Shown here piece by piece: positions 42,994 through 57,985 of a DNA stretch of 64,000 nucleotides. The stretch's first letter is position 1. The number at the start of each line of letters is the position of its first letter. The translations under genes and the position numbers were made by a program. The notes below the pieces were generated by a model. It made no database searches and was not told the origin of the DNA. It saw only the letters and a list, made by a program, of their open reading frames with translations. The stretch comes from Cepaea nemoralis (lineage: Eukaryota; Mollusca; Gastropoda; Stylommatophora; Helicidae), in the NCBI GenBank assembly GCA_014155875.1, contig JACEFZ010014478.1, forward strand, positions 247,001 through 311,000. The letters run 5' to 3'.

Positions 42994-45900
42994 AATGGGA
43001 AAAAACATCCCCACAGTGATGTTATAATAGCTAGTTATTTCATGACATTGAATGGGAAAAAACATCCCTACAGCGATGTTATAATAGATAGTTATTTCAT
43101 GACATTGAATGGGATAAACATCCCCACAGTGATGTTATAATAGATAGTTATTTCATGACATTGAATGGGAAAAAACATCCCCACAGTGATGTTATAATAG
43201 CTAGTTATTTCATGACATTGAATGGGATAAACATCCCCACAGCGATGTTATAATAGCTAGTTATTTCATGACATTGAATGGGAAAAAATCCTCACAGTGA
43301 TGTATCATAGCTAGTTATTTCATGACATTGAATGGGAAAAAACATCCTCACAGTGATGTTATAATAGCTAGTTATTTCATGACATTGAATGGGAAAAAAC
43401 ATCCTCACAGTGATGTTATAATAGCTAGTTATTTCATGACATTGAATGGGATAAACATCCTCACAGTGATGTTATAATAGCTAGTTATTTCATGACATTG
43501 AATGGGAAAAACATCCTCACAGTGATGATATAATAGCTAGTTATTTCATGACATTGAATGGGGAAAACATCCTCACAGTGATGTTATAATAGCTAGTTAT
43601 TTCATGACATTGAATGGGAAAAACATCCTCACAGTGATGTTATAATAGCTAGTTATTTCATGACATTGAATGGGAAAAACATCCTCACAGTGATGTTATA
43701 ATAGCTAGTTATTTCATGACATTGAATGGGAAAAACATCCCCACAGTGATGATATAATAGCTAGTTATTTCATGACATTGAATGGGGAAAAACATCCCCA
43801 CAGTGATGTTATAATAGCTAGTTATTTCATGACATTGAATGGGGAAAAACATCCCCACAGTGATGATTATAATAGCTAGTTATTTCATGACATTGAATGG
43901 GAAAAAACATCCCCACAGCGATGATATAATAGCTAGTTATTTCATGACATTGAATGGGAAAAAACATCCCCACAGCGATGTTATAATAGCTTGTTATTTC
44001 ATGACATTGAATGGGAAAAAACATCCCCACAGTGATGTTATAATAGCTAGTTATTTCATGACATTGAATGGGAAAAACATCCCCACAGCGATGATATAAT
44101 AGCTAGTTATTTCATGACATTGAATGGGAAAAAACATCCCCACAGCGATGTTATAATAGCTAGTTATTTCATGACATTGAATGGGAAAAACATCCCCACA
44201 GCGATGTTATAATAGCTAGTTATTTCATGACATTGAATGGGAAAAAACATCCCCACAGCGATGTTATAATAGCTAGTTATTTCATGACATTGAATGGGAA
44301 AAAACATCCCCACAGCGATGTTATAATAGCTAGTTATTTCATGACATTGAATGGGAAAAACATCCTCACAGTGATGTTATAATAGCTAGTTATTTCATGA
44401 CATTGAATGGGAAAACATCCTCACAGTGATGTTATAATAGCTAGTTATTTCATGACATTGAATGGGAAAACATCCTCACAGTGATGTTATAATAGCTAGT
44501 TATTTCATGACATTGAATGGGAAAACATCCCTCACAGTGATGTTATAATAGCTAGTTATTTCATGACATTGAATGGGGAAAACATCCTCACAGTGATGTT
44601 ATAATAGCTAGTTATTTCATGACATTGAATGGGATAAACATCCCTCACAGTGATGATATAATAGCTAGTTATTTCATGACATTGAATGGGATAAACATCC
44701 CCACAGTGATGTTATAATAGCTAGTTATTTCATGACATTGAATGGGATAAACATCCCCACAGTGATGTTATAATAGCTAGTTATTTCATGACATTGAATG
44801 GGAAAAAACATCCCCACAGTGATGTTATAATAGCTAGTTATTTCATGACATTGAATGGGATAAACATCCCCACAGTGATGTTATAATAGCTAGTTATTTC
44901 ATGACATTGAATGGGAAACATCCTCACATTGATGTTATATAGCTAGTTATTTCATGACATTGAATGGGAAAACATCCTCACATTGATGTTATAATAGCTA
45001 GTTATTTCATGACATTGAATGGGAAAACATCCCTCACATTGATGTTATAATAGCTAGTTATTTCATGACATTGAATGGGAAAACATCCTCACAGTGATGT
45101 TATAATAGCTAGTTATTTCATGACATTGAATGGGAAAACATCCTCACATTGATGTTATAATAGCTAGTTATTTCATGACATTGAATGGGAAAACATCCTC
45201 ACAGTGATGTTATAATAGCTAGTTATTTCATGACATTGAATGGGAAAACATCCTCACATTGATGTTATAATAGCTAGTTATTTCATGACATTGAATGGGA
45301 AAGCATCCTCACAGTGATGTTATAATAGCTAGTTATTTCATGACATTGAATGGGATAAACATCCCCACAGTGATGTTATAATAGCTAGTTATTTCATGAC
45401 ATTGAATGGGATAAACATCCCCACAGTGATGTTATAATAGCTAGTTATTTCATGACATTGAATGGGATAAACATCCCCACAGTGATGTTATAATAGCTAG
45501 TTATTTCATGACATTGAATGGGATAAACATCCCCACAGTGATGTTATAATAGCTAGTTATTTCATGACATTGAATGGGATAAACATCCCCACAGTGATGT
45601 TATAATAGCTAGTTATTTCATGACATTGAATGGGAAAACATCCTCACATTGATGTTATAATAGCTAGTTATTTCATGACATTGAATGGGAAAACATCCTC
45701 ACATTGATGTTATAATAGCTAGTTATTTCATGACATTGAATGGGAAAACATCCTCACATTGATGTTATAATAGCTAGTTATTTCATGACATTGAATGGGA
45801 AAACATCCTCACAGTGATGTTATAATAGCTAGTTATTTCATGACATTGAATGGGAAAACATCCTCACATTGATGTTACAATAGCTAGTTATTTCATGACA

Positions 45901-48900
45901 TTGAATGGGAAAACATCCTCACAGTGATGTTATAATAGCTAGTTATTTCATGACATTGAATGGGAAAACATCCTCACATTGATGTTATAATAGCTAGTTA
46001 TTTCATGACATTGAATGGGAAAACATCCTCACAGTGATGTTATAATAGCTAGTTATTTCATGACATTGAATGGGATAAACATCCCACAGTGATGTTATAA
46101 TAGCTAGTTATTTCATGACATTGAATGGGATAAACATCCCCACAGTGATGTTATAATAGCTAGTTATTTCATGACATTGAATGGGATAAACATCCCACAG
46201 TGATGTTATAATAGCCAGTTATTTCATGACATTGAATGGGATAAACATCCCCACAGTGATGTTATAATAGCTAGTTATTTCATGACATTGAATGGGAATA
46301 AACATCCCACAGTGATGTTATAATAGCTAGTTATTTCATGACATTGAATGGGATGAACATCCCTACAGTGATGTTATAATAGCTAGTTATTTCATGACAT
46401 TGAATGGAAAAACATCCTCACAGTGATGTTATAATAGCTAGTTATTTCATGACATTGAATGGGATAAACATCCCCACAGTGATGTTATAATAGCTAGTTA
46501 TTTCATGACATTGAATGGGATAAACATCCCCACAGTGATGTTATAATAGCTAGTTATTTCATGACATTGAATGGGATAAACATCCCCACAGTGATGTTAT
46601 AATAGCTAGTTATTTCATGACATTGAATGGGAAAACATCCTCACATTGATGTTATAATAGCTAGTTATTTCATGACATTGAATGGGATAAACATCCCCAC
46701 AGCGATGTTATAATAGCTAGTTATTTCATGACATTGAATAGGAAAATATTCTCACAGCGATGTTATAATAGCTAGTTATTTCATGACATTGAATGGGAAA
46801 ACATCCTCACATTGATGTTATAATAGCTAGTTATTTCATGACATTGAATGGGATAAACATCCCCACAGTGATGTTATAATAGCTAGTTATTTCATGACAT
46901 TGAATGGGATAAACATCCCCACAGTGATGTTATAATAGCTAGTTATTTCATGACATTGAATGGGATAAACATCCCCACAGTGATGTTATAATAGCTAGTT
47001 ATTTCATGACATTGAATGGGAAAACATCCTCACATTGATGTTATAATAGCTAGTTATTTCATGAAATTGAATGGGATAAACATCCCCACAGTGATGTTAT
47101 AATAGCTAGTTATTTCATGACATTGAATGGGATAAACATCCCCACAGTGATGTTATAATAGCTAGTTATTTCATGACATTGAATGGGGAAAACATCCCCA
47201 CAGTGATGTTATAATAGCTAGTTATTTCATGACATTGAATGTGGAAAACATCCCCACAGTGATGTTATAATAGCTAGTTATTTCATGACATTGAATGGGG
47301 AAAACATCCCCACAGTGATGTTATAATAGATAGTTATTTCATGACATTGAATGGGATAAACATCCCTACAGTGATGTTATAATAGCTAGTTATTTCATGA
47401 CATTGAATGGGGAAAACATCCCCACAGCGATGTTATAATAGCTAGTTATTTCATGACATTGAATGGGATAAACATCCCCACAGCGATGTTATAATAGATA
47501 GTTATTTCATGACATTGAATGGGATAAACATCCCTACAGTGATGTTATAATAGCTAGTTATTTCATGACATTGAATGGGATAAACATCCCCACAGCGATG
47601 TTATAATAGCTAGTTATTTCATGACATTGAATTGGATAAACATCCCCACAGCGATATTATAATAGCTAGTTATTTCATGACATTGAATGGGATAAACATC
47701 CCTACAGCGATGATATAATAGCTAGTTATTTCATGACATTGAATGGGATAAACATCCCCACAGCGATGTTATAATAGCTAGTTATTTCATGACATTGAAT
47801 GGGATAAACATCCCCACAGCGATGTTATAATAGATAGTTATTTCATGACATTGAATGGGATAAACATCCTCACAGCGATGTTATAATAGATAGTTATTTC
47901 ATGACATTGAATGGGATAAACATCCTCACAGCGATGTTATAATAGCTAGTTATTTCATGACATTGAATGGGATAAACATCCCTACAGCGATGTTATAATA
48001 GCTAGTTATTTCATGACATTGAATGGGATAAACATCCCCACAGCGATGTTATAATAGATAGTTATTTCATGACATTGAATGGGATAAACATCTTCACAGC
48101 GATGTTATAATAGATAGTTATTTCATGACATTGAATGGGATAAACATCCCTACAGCGATGTTATAATAGCTAGTTATTTCATGACATTGAATGGGATAAA
48201 CATCCCCACAGCGATGTTATAATAGCTAGTTATTTCATGACATTGAATGGATAAACATCCTCACAGCGATGTTATAATAGATAGTTATTTCATGACATTG
48301 AATGGGATAAACATCCCTACAGCGATGTTATAATAGCTAGTTATTTCATGACATTGAATGGGATAAACATCCCTACAGCGATGTTATAATAGATAGTTAT
48401 TTCATGACATTGAATGGGATAAACATCCCTACAGCGATGTTATAATAGATAGTTATTTCATGACATTGAATGGGATAAACATCCCCACAGCTATGTTATA
48501 ATAGATAGTTATTTCATGACATTGAATGGGATAAACATCCCTACAGCGATGTTATAATAGCTAGTTATTTCATGACATTGAATGGGATAAACATCCCTAC
48601 AGCGATGTTATAATAGATAGTTATTTCATGACATTGAATGGGATAAACATCCCTACAGCGATGTTATAATAGATAGTTATTTCATGACATTGAATGGGAT
48701 AAACATCCCTACAGCGATGTTATAATAGATAGTTATTTCATGACATTGAATGGGATAAACATCCCTACAGCGATGTTATAATAGATAGTTATTTCATGAC
48801 ATTGAATGGGATAAAACATCCCTACAGCGATGTCATAATAGATAGTTATTTCATGACATTGAATGGGATAAACATCCCTACAGCGATGTTATAATAGATA

Positions 48901-51900
48901 GTTATTTCATGACATTGAATGGGATAACATCCCTACAGCGATGTTATACATAGCTAGTTATTTCATGACATTGAATGGGATAAACATCCCTACAGCGATG
49001 TTATAATAGCTAGTTATTTCATGATATTGAATGGGGAAAACATCCCCACAGTGATGTTATAATAGCTAGTTATTTCATGACATTGAATGGGGAAAACATC
49101 CCCACAGTGATGTTATAATAGCTAGTTATTTCATGACATTGAATGGGGAAAACATCCCCACAGTGATGTTATAATAGATAGTTATTTCATGACATTGAAT
49201 GGGATAAACATCCCTACAGTGATGTTATAATAGCTAGTTATTTCATGACATTGAATGGGGAAAACATCACCACAGCGATGTTATAATAGCTAGTTTATTT
49301 CATGACATTGAATGGGATAAACATCCCCACAGCGATGTTATAATAGATAGTTATTTCATGACATTGAATGGGATAAACATCCCTACAGTGATGTTATAAT
49401 AGCTAGTTATTTCATGACATTGAATGGGATAAACATCCCCACAGCGATGTTATAATAGCTAGTTATTTCATGACATTGAATGGGATAAACATCCCCACAG
49501 CGATATTATAATAGCTAGTTATTTCATGACATTGAATGGGATAAACATCCCTACAGCGATGATATAATAGCTAGTTATTTCATGACATTGAATGGGATAA
49601 ACATCCCCACAGCGATGTTATAATAGCTAGTTATTTCATGACATTGAATGGGATAAAAATCCCCACAGCGATGTTATAATAGATAGTTATTTCATGACAT
49701 TGAATGGGATAAACATCCTCACAGCGATGTTATAATAGATAGTTATTTCATGACATTGAATGGGATAAACATCCTCACAGCGATGTTATAATAGCTAGTT
49801 ATTTCATGACATTGAATGGGATAAACATCCCTACAGCGATGTTATAATAGCTAGTTATTTCATGACATTGAATGGGATAAACATCCCCACAGCGATGTTA
49901 TAATAGATAGTTATTTCATGACATTGAATGGGATAAACATCCTCACAGCGATGTTATAATAGATAGTTATTTCATGACATTGAATGGGATAAACATCCCT
50001 ACAGCGATGTTATAATAGCTAGTTATTTCATGACATTGAATGGGATAAACATCCTCACAGCGATGTTATAATAGATAGTTATTTCATGACATTGAATGGG
50101 ATAAACATCCCTACAGCGATGTTATAATAGCTAGTTATTTCATGACATTGAATGGGATAAACATCCCTACAGCGATGTTATAATAGATAGTTATTTCATG
50201 ACATTGAATGGGATAAACATCCCTACAGCGATGTTATAATAGATAGTTATTTCATGACATTGAATGGGATAAACATCCCCACAGCGATGTTATAATAGAT
50301 AGTTATTTCATGACATTGAATGGGATAAACATCCTACAGCGATGTTATAATAGCTAGTTATTTCATGACATTGATGGGATAAACATCCCTACAGCGATGT
50401 TATAATAGATAGTTATTTCATGACATTGAATGGGTAAACATCCCTACAGCGATGTTATAATAGATAGTTATTTCATGACATTGAATGGGATAAACATCCC
50501 TACAGCGATGTTATAATAGATAGTTATTTCATGACATTTAATGGGATAAACATCCCTACAGCGATGTTATAATAGATAGTTATTTCATGACATTGATGGG
50601 ATAACATCCCTACAGCGATGTCATAATAGATAGTTATTTCATGACATTGAATGGGATAAACATCCCTACAGCGATGTTATAATAGATAGTTATTTTATGA
50701 CATTGAATGGGATAAACATACCTACAGCGATGTTATAATAGCTAGTTATTTCATGACATTGAATGGGATAAACATCCCTACAGCGATGTTATAATAGCTA
50801 GTTATTTCATGACATTGAATGGGATTTCTCACAGCGATGGCTTATAATAGCTAGTATTTCACTGACATTGCATGGGATAAACATCCCTACAGCGATGTTA
50901 TAATAGCTAGTTATTTCATGACATTGAATGGGATAAACATCCCTACAAGCGATGTTATAATAGATAGTTATTTCATGACATTGAATGGGATAAACATACC
51001 TACAGCGATGTTTATAATAGCTAGTTATTTCATGACATTGAATGGGATAAACATCCTACAGCGATGTTATAATAGCTAGTTATTTCATGACATTGAATGG
51101 GATAAACATCCCTACAGCGATGTTATAATAGCTAGTTATTTCATGACATTGAATGGGATAAACATCCCTACAGCGATGTTATAATAGCTAGTTATTTCAT
51201 GACATTGAATGGGATAAACATTCTCACAGTGATGTTATAATAGATAGTTATTTCATGACATTGAATGGGATAAACATTCTCACAGCGATGTTATAATAGA
51301 TAGTTATTTCATGACATTGAATGGGATAAACATCCTCACAGCGATGTTATAATAGCTAGTTATTTCATGACATTGAATGGGATAAGCATCCTCACAGCGA
51401 TGTTATAATAGATAGTTATTTCATGACATTGAATGGGATAAACATCCTCACAGTGATGTTATAATAGATAGTTATTTCATGACATTGAATGGGATAAACA
51501 TCCTCACAGCGATGTTATAATAGATAGTTATTTCATGACATTGAATGGGATAAACATCCTCACAGTGATGTTATAATAGATAGTTATTTCATGACATTGA
51601 ATGGGATAAACATCCTCACAGCCATGTTATAATAGATAGTTATTTCATGACATTGAATGGGATAAACATCCTCACAGCGATGTTATAATAAATAGTTATT
51701 TCATGACATTGAATGGGATAAACATCCTCACAGCGATGTTATAATAGATAGTTATTTCATGACATTGAATGGGATAAACATCCTCACAGCGATGTTATAA
51801 TAGATAGTTATTTCATGACATTGAATGGGATAAACATCCTCACAGCGATGTTATAATAGATAGTTATTTCATGACATTGAATGGGATAAACATCCTCACA

Positions 51901-54900
51901 GCGATGTTATAATAGATAGTTATTTCATGACATTGAATGGGATAAACATCCTCACAGCGATGTTATAATAGATAGTTATTTCATGACATTGAATGGGATA
52001 AACATCCTCACAGCGATGTTATAATAGATAGTTATTTCATGACATTGAATGGGATAAACATCCTCACAGCGATGTTATAATAGATAGTTTATTTCATGAC
52101 ATTGAATGGGATAAACATCCTCACAGCGATGTTATAATAGATAGTTATTTCATGACATTGAATGGGATAAACATCCTCACAGCGATGTTATAATAGATAG
52201 TTATTTCATGACATTGAATGGGATAAACATCCTCACAGCGATGTTATAATAGATAGTTATTTCATGACATTGAATGGGATAAACATCCTCACAGCGATGT
52301 TATAATAGATAGTTATTTCATGACATTGAATGGGATAAACATCCTCACAGCGATGTTATAATAGATAGTTATTTCATGACATTGAATGGGATAAACATTT
52401 TCACAGCGATGTTATAATAGATAGTTATTTCATGACATTGAATGGGATAAACATCCTCACAGTGATGTTATAATAGATAGTTATTTCATGACATTGAATG
52501 GGATACACATCACTACAGTGATGTTATAATAGATAGTTATTTCATGACATTGAATGGGATAAACATCCTCACAGCGATGTTATAATAGATAGTTATTTCA
52601 TGACATTGAATAGGAAAATATTCTCACAGCGATGTTAGAATAGCTAGTTATTTCATGACATTGAATTGGATAAACATCATCACAGCGATGTTATAATAGA
52701 TAGTTATTTCATGACATTGAATAGGAAAATATTCTCACAGCGATGTTATAATAGCTAGTTATTTCATGACATTGAATAGGAAAATATTCTCACAGCGATG
52801 TTAGAATAGCTAGTTATTTCATGACATTGAATAGGATAAACATCCTCACAGCGATGTTATAATAGATAGTTATTTCATGACATTGAATAGGAAAATATTC
52901 TCACAGCGATGTTAGAATAGCTAGTTATTTCATGACATTGAATGGGATAAACATCCTCACAGCGATGTTATAATAGCTAGTTATTTCATGACATTGAATG
53001 GGATAAACCTCTTCACAGCGATGTTATAATAGCTAGTTATTTCATGACATTGAATGGGATAAACATCCTCACAGCGATGTTATAATAGCTAGTTATTTCA
53101 TGACATTGAATGGGATAAACATCCTCACAGCGATGTTATAATAGATAGTTATTTCATGACATTGAATAGGAAAATATTCTCACAGCGATGTTAGAATAGC
53201 TAGTTATTTCATGACATTGAATGGGATAAACATCCTCACAGCGATGTTATAATAGCTAGTTATTTCATGACATTGAATGGGATAAACATCCTCACAGCGA
53301 TGTTATAATAGCTAGTTATTTCATGACATTTAATGGGATAAACATCCTCACAGCGATGTTATAATAGATAGTTATTTCATGACATTGAATGGGATAAACA
53401 TCCTCACAGCGATGTTATAATAGCTAGTTAGTTCATGACATTGAATGGGATAAACATCCTCACAGCGATGTTATAATAGCTAGTTATTTCATGACATTGA
53501 ATGGGATAAACATCCCCACAGCGATGTTATAATAGCTAGTTATTTCATGACATTGAATGGGATAAACATCCCCACAGCGATGTTATAATAGGTAGTTATT
53601 TCAAGATATTGAATGGGATAAACATCCCCACAGCGATGTTATAATAGCTAGTTATTTCATGACATTGAATGGGATAAACATCCCCACAGCGATATTATAA
53701 TAGCTAGTTATTTCATGACATTGAATGGGATAAACATCCCCACAGCGATGTTATAATAGCTAGTTATTTCATGACATTGAATGGGATAAACATCCCCACA
53801 GCGATGTTATAATAGCTAGTTATTTCATGACATTGAATGGGATAAACATCCCCACAGCGATGTTATAATAGATAGTTATTTCATGACATTGAATAGGAAA
53901 ATTTTCTCACAGCGATGTTATAATAGCTAGTTATTTCATGACATTGAATAGGAAAATATTCTCACAGCGATGTTATAATAGCTAGTTATTTCATGACATT
54001 GAATGGGATAAACATCCCCACAGCGATGATATAATAGATAGTTATTTCATGACATTGAATAGGAAAATATTCTCACAGCGATGTTATAATAGTTAGTTAT
54101 TTCATGACATTGAATAGGAAAATATTCTCACAGCGATGTTATAATAGCTAGTTATTTCATGACATTGAATAGGAAAATATTCTCACAGCGATGTTATAAT
54201 AGCTAGTTATTTCATGACATTGAATAGGAAAATATACTCACAGCGATGTTATAATAGCTAGTTATTTCATGACATTGAATAGGAAAATATTCTCACAGCG
54301 ATGTTATAATAGCTAGTTATTTCATGACATTGAATAGGAAAATATTCTCACAGCGATGTTATAATAGCTAGTTATTTCATGACATTGAATAGGAAAATAT
54401 TCTCACAGCGATGTTATAATAGCTAGTTATTTCATGACATTGAATAGGAAAATATTCTCACAGCGATGTTATAATAGCTAGTTATTTCATGACATTGAAT
54501 AGGAAAAAAAACATCCTCACATCGATGTTATAATAGCTAGTTATGTCATTACATTGAATGGGAAATATTCTCACAGCGACGTTATAATAGCTAGTTATTT
54601 CATTACATTGAATGGGAAAAACATTCTCAAAGCGATGTTATAATAGCTAGTTATTTCATGACATTGAATGGGAAAAACATTCTCAAAGCGATGTTATAAT
54701 AGATAGATATTTCATTACATTGAATGGGAAAAACATTCTCACAGCGATATTATAATAGCTAGTTATTTCATTACATTGAATGGGAAAATCATAACATTCT
54801 CAAGGCGATGTTATAATAGATAGTTATTTCATTACATTGAATGGGAAAAACATTCTCACAGCGATATTATAATAGCTAGTTATTTCATTACATTGAAATG

Positions 54901-56430
54901 GAAAAACATTCTCACAGCGATATTATAATAGCTAGTTATTTCATTACATTGAATGGGAAAAACATTCTCACAGCGATGTTATAATAGCTAGTTATTTCAT
55001 TACATTGAATTGGAAAAACATTCTCACAGCGATGTTATAATAGCTAGTTATTTCATTACATTCAATGGGAAAAACATTCTCACAGCGATGTTATAATAGC
55101 TAGTTATTTCATTACATTGAATTGGAAAATAATTCTCACAGCGATGTTATAATAGCTAGTTATTTCATTACATTGAATGGGAAAAACATTCTCACAGCGA
55201 TGTTATAATAGCTAGTTATTTCATTACATTGAATGGGGAAAACATTCTCACAGCGATGTTATAATAGCTAGTTATTTCATTATATTCAATGGGAAAAACA
55301 ATCTCACAGCGATGTTGTAATAGCTAGTTATTTCATTACATTGAATTGGAAAAACATTCTCACAGCGATTTTATAATAGCTAGTTATTTCATTACATTGA
55401 ATGGGAAAAACATTCTCACAGCGATGTTATAATAGCTAGTTATTTCATTACATCCAATGGGAAAAACATTCTCACAGCGGTGTTATAATAGCTAGTTATT
55501 TCATTACATTCAATGGGAAAAACAATCTCACAGCGATGTTATAATAGCTAGTTATTTCATTACATTGAATTGGAAAAACATTCTCACAGCGATGTTATAA
55601 TAGCTAGTTATTTCATTACATTGAATGGGAAAAACATTCCCACAGCGATGTTATAATAGCTAGTTATTTCATTACATTGAATGGGAAAAAACATTCTCAC
55701 AGCGATGTTATAATAGCTAGTTATTTCATTACATTCAATGGGAAAAACAATCTCACAGCGATGTTATAAAGGCTAGTTATTTCATTACATTGAATTGGAA
55801 AAACATTCTCACAGCGATGTTATAATAGCTAGTTATTTCATTACAATGAATGGGAAAAACATTCTCACAGCGATGTTATAATAGCTAGATATTTCATTAC
55901 ATTGAATGGGAAAAACATTCTCACAGCGATGTTATAATAGCTAGTTATTTCATTACATTCAATGGGAAAAACAATCTCACAGCGATGTTATAATAGCTAG
56001 TTATTTCATTACATTGAATTGGAAAAACATTCTCACAGCGATGTTATAATAGCTAGTTATTTCATTACATTGAATGTGAAAAACATTCTCACAGCGATGT
56101 TATAATAGCTAGTTATTTCATTACATTGAATGGGAAAAACATTCTCACAGCGATGTTATAATAGCTAGTTATTTCATTTCGTTGAATGGGATAAACATCC
56201 TCTCAGCAATGTTATAATAGCTAGTTATTTCATTACATTGAATGGGATAAACATCCTCACAGCGATGTTACAATAGCTAGTTATTTCATTACGTTTAATG
56301 GGATAAACATCCTCAAAGCGATGTTATAATAGCTAGTTATGTTATTACATTGAATGGGAAAAACATCCCCACAGCGATGTTATAATAGATAGTTATTTCA
56401 TTACATTGAATGGGAAAAAACATCCCCACA
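42994..56430 (+). repeat. 56-bp satellite array, about 240 copies
   Basis: Monomer GATGTTATAATAGCTAGTTA, TTTCATGACATTGAATGGGA, TAAACATCCCCACAGC (56 bp). Each monomer carries two dyads: AACATC-CCCACAGC-GATGTT (6-bp stem) and near-palindromic AATAGCTAGTTATT. Variants are regional: CCCC/CCTC with AGTG at 43-47 kb, GATAAACATCC with AGCG and ATAGATAG at 47-52.6 kb, AATAGGAAAATATTCTCAC at 52.6-54.5 kb, and TCATTACATTGAA with CATTCTC at 54.5-56.3 kb. There is no coding; a run of open frame at 43839-44099 only reflects monomers with length divisible by three. Confidence 0.99.
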
Positions 56431-57985
56431 TTGAACGAACGAACGAACGAACAAACAAACTTTATTTTCAAAGGGTTAAGAATTGGGCACGCAGGCCCGT
56501 CTAACATTCTGCCCTTCTATCACTGTCTTTCATACATTATTTCATTCACACATCATTTAAGGCTAACAAAGAACAGCAACAATATAAAAGATATGCATTA
56601 TAAAGGCATGGGCAAAATGCGAACATCAAAACTACACGACTCAGTAATATTAGATAATGGTCTGACACTTGTTATTAGCCATGTGGAATATACTAGCCTA
56701 CCAAAAGGGGACTGGCAGTTATATTAGGGTTTTGTTATTATTATTATTATCTCTATTATTAAGGGGGAAGATAATCCGACGTTTACTGTATCTAGCATTA
56801 TATTTAAACAATGGCCAAAGGTAATTTGGGGCATTCCGATGCAGGATTTTGTGAATTAGTTTAGCTTTATTGAAACGCAGGCGTTTGCGGAGTGGTAATA
56901 ACTGGAGGCGCTTATACAGGCTAGGGTTGTCAGATAAATGTTTGCTATAAATTAGACTCATGGCCCGTTTCTGGATTGAGTAAAGTCGCTTGGTGTTTGA
57001 ATTAGAACAACCGTCCCAGATTGTAGAGCAGTAGTCAAAGTGTGTCTGTATATGAGAAGTCTAGAATAGTTTCCTTGTGTCCTCATCAAGGAAGTTTTTA
57101 ATTTTGGCGAGTTGGTAGACTTTTTTCGCTGTTTGTTTAATGAACGCTTGAACGTGGGAATTAAAGGATAGGTTTCTATCAATGATTATGCCTAATGTTT
57201 TGTGCTCAATTACACTTTCTACTGGCATGTTATCGATGTGAAGTTGAAGTGATGTGTGTGAGCTTAGAGTCTGAAGTCTTTGTCTGGTTGTTAGTAACAT
57301 TGATTTTGTTTTAGTGATGTTAATTTGCATACGGTTTGAATAGCTCCATCTAAGATGCAAAGGTAGATCGTTAATATATATGGCAAATACTAGAGGGCCA
57401 AGAATAGAGCCTTGCGGTACTCCAATATTGAAGGCAGTGGTTTGAGACAGAGATTTATTGTGTGATACTACTTGTTTTCTGTTTGATAGAAAAGATGATA
57501 TTAGAGTGACTACATTAGGGCCAATTTTCATTGTCTCAAGTTTTAAAATTAAAATAACATGGTCTATCATGTCAAATGCTTTCTTGAAATCAATAAACAC
57601 AGTTCCACATAGACTGTTGTTGTTTATATTCTGGTGACTTTTTTCTATCATGTTTGTTAGGGCCGTATGGCAAGAATATTTTGGTCGAAATCCTGATTGG
57701 CTGTCAACAATAAGCTAGTTACGAACTAAATACTGTAATGTTACTTTATGAATGTGTTTTTCTAGTGGCTTAGATAGTGATGATAGTAAGGAAATGGGTC
57801 TGTAATTGTTCGGGAGACCATTGTCCAATGAACCAGATTTAAGAAGAGGGTCCACTTTAGCGATTTTGAGAGCTGATGGAAAGTGGCCTTTGGTGAGACA
57901 CTGATTATATACATAGGTTAGTGATGGTAGTGGTCTCTTATTACATTTACTCTTGTAGACTTCATCGACTTCAAGAGATTATGCT
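56431..57985 (-). mobile_element. LINE-C: CR1/jockey-like retrotransposon with partial reverse transcriptase and (GTTC)n tail
   Basis: Minus strand, in order: LPSLTYVYNQCLTKGHFPSA, KIAKVDPLLKSGS, NNYRPISLLSSLSKPLEKHI, then an in-frame stop (57715-57717), SQSGFRPKYSCHTALTNMIE, FIDFKKAFDMIDHVI (RT motif A), GVPQGSILGPLVFAIYINDL, then directly WSYSNRMQINITKTKSMLLT. The segment with the catalytic F/YADD box between INDLPLH and SYSNRMQ is deleted (about 57350). After a frameshift near 57060 comes DYCSTIWDGCSNSNTKRLYS and LQLLPLRKRLRFNKAKLIHK, the usual C-terminus. The 3' end reads GACGGGCCTGCGTGCCCAAT and ends in GTTC units. Inactive. Confidence 0.88.

Noticed and set aside
43839..44099. Repeat-protein-like frame with MTLNGKKHPHSD units
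   Set aside because: It exists only where several successive satellite monomers have compatible lengths; most monomers of 56 bp shift the frame and stops follow.
56170..56195. CENP-B box-like sequence TTCGTTGAATGGGATAAA in a satellite monomer
   Set aside because: Only one monomer has the TTCG start and none has the CGGG part of the box; it is a chance variant.
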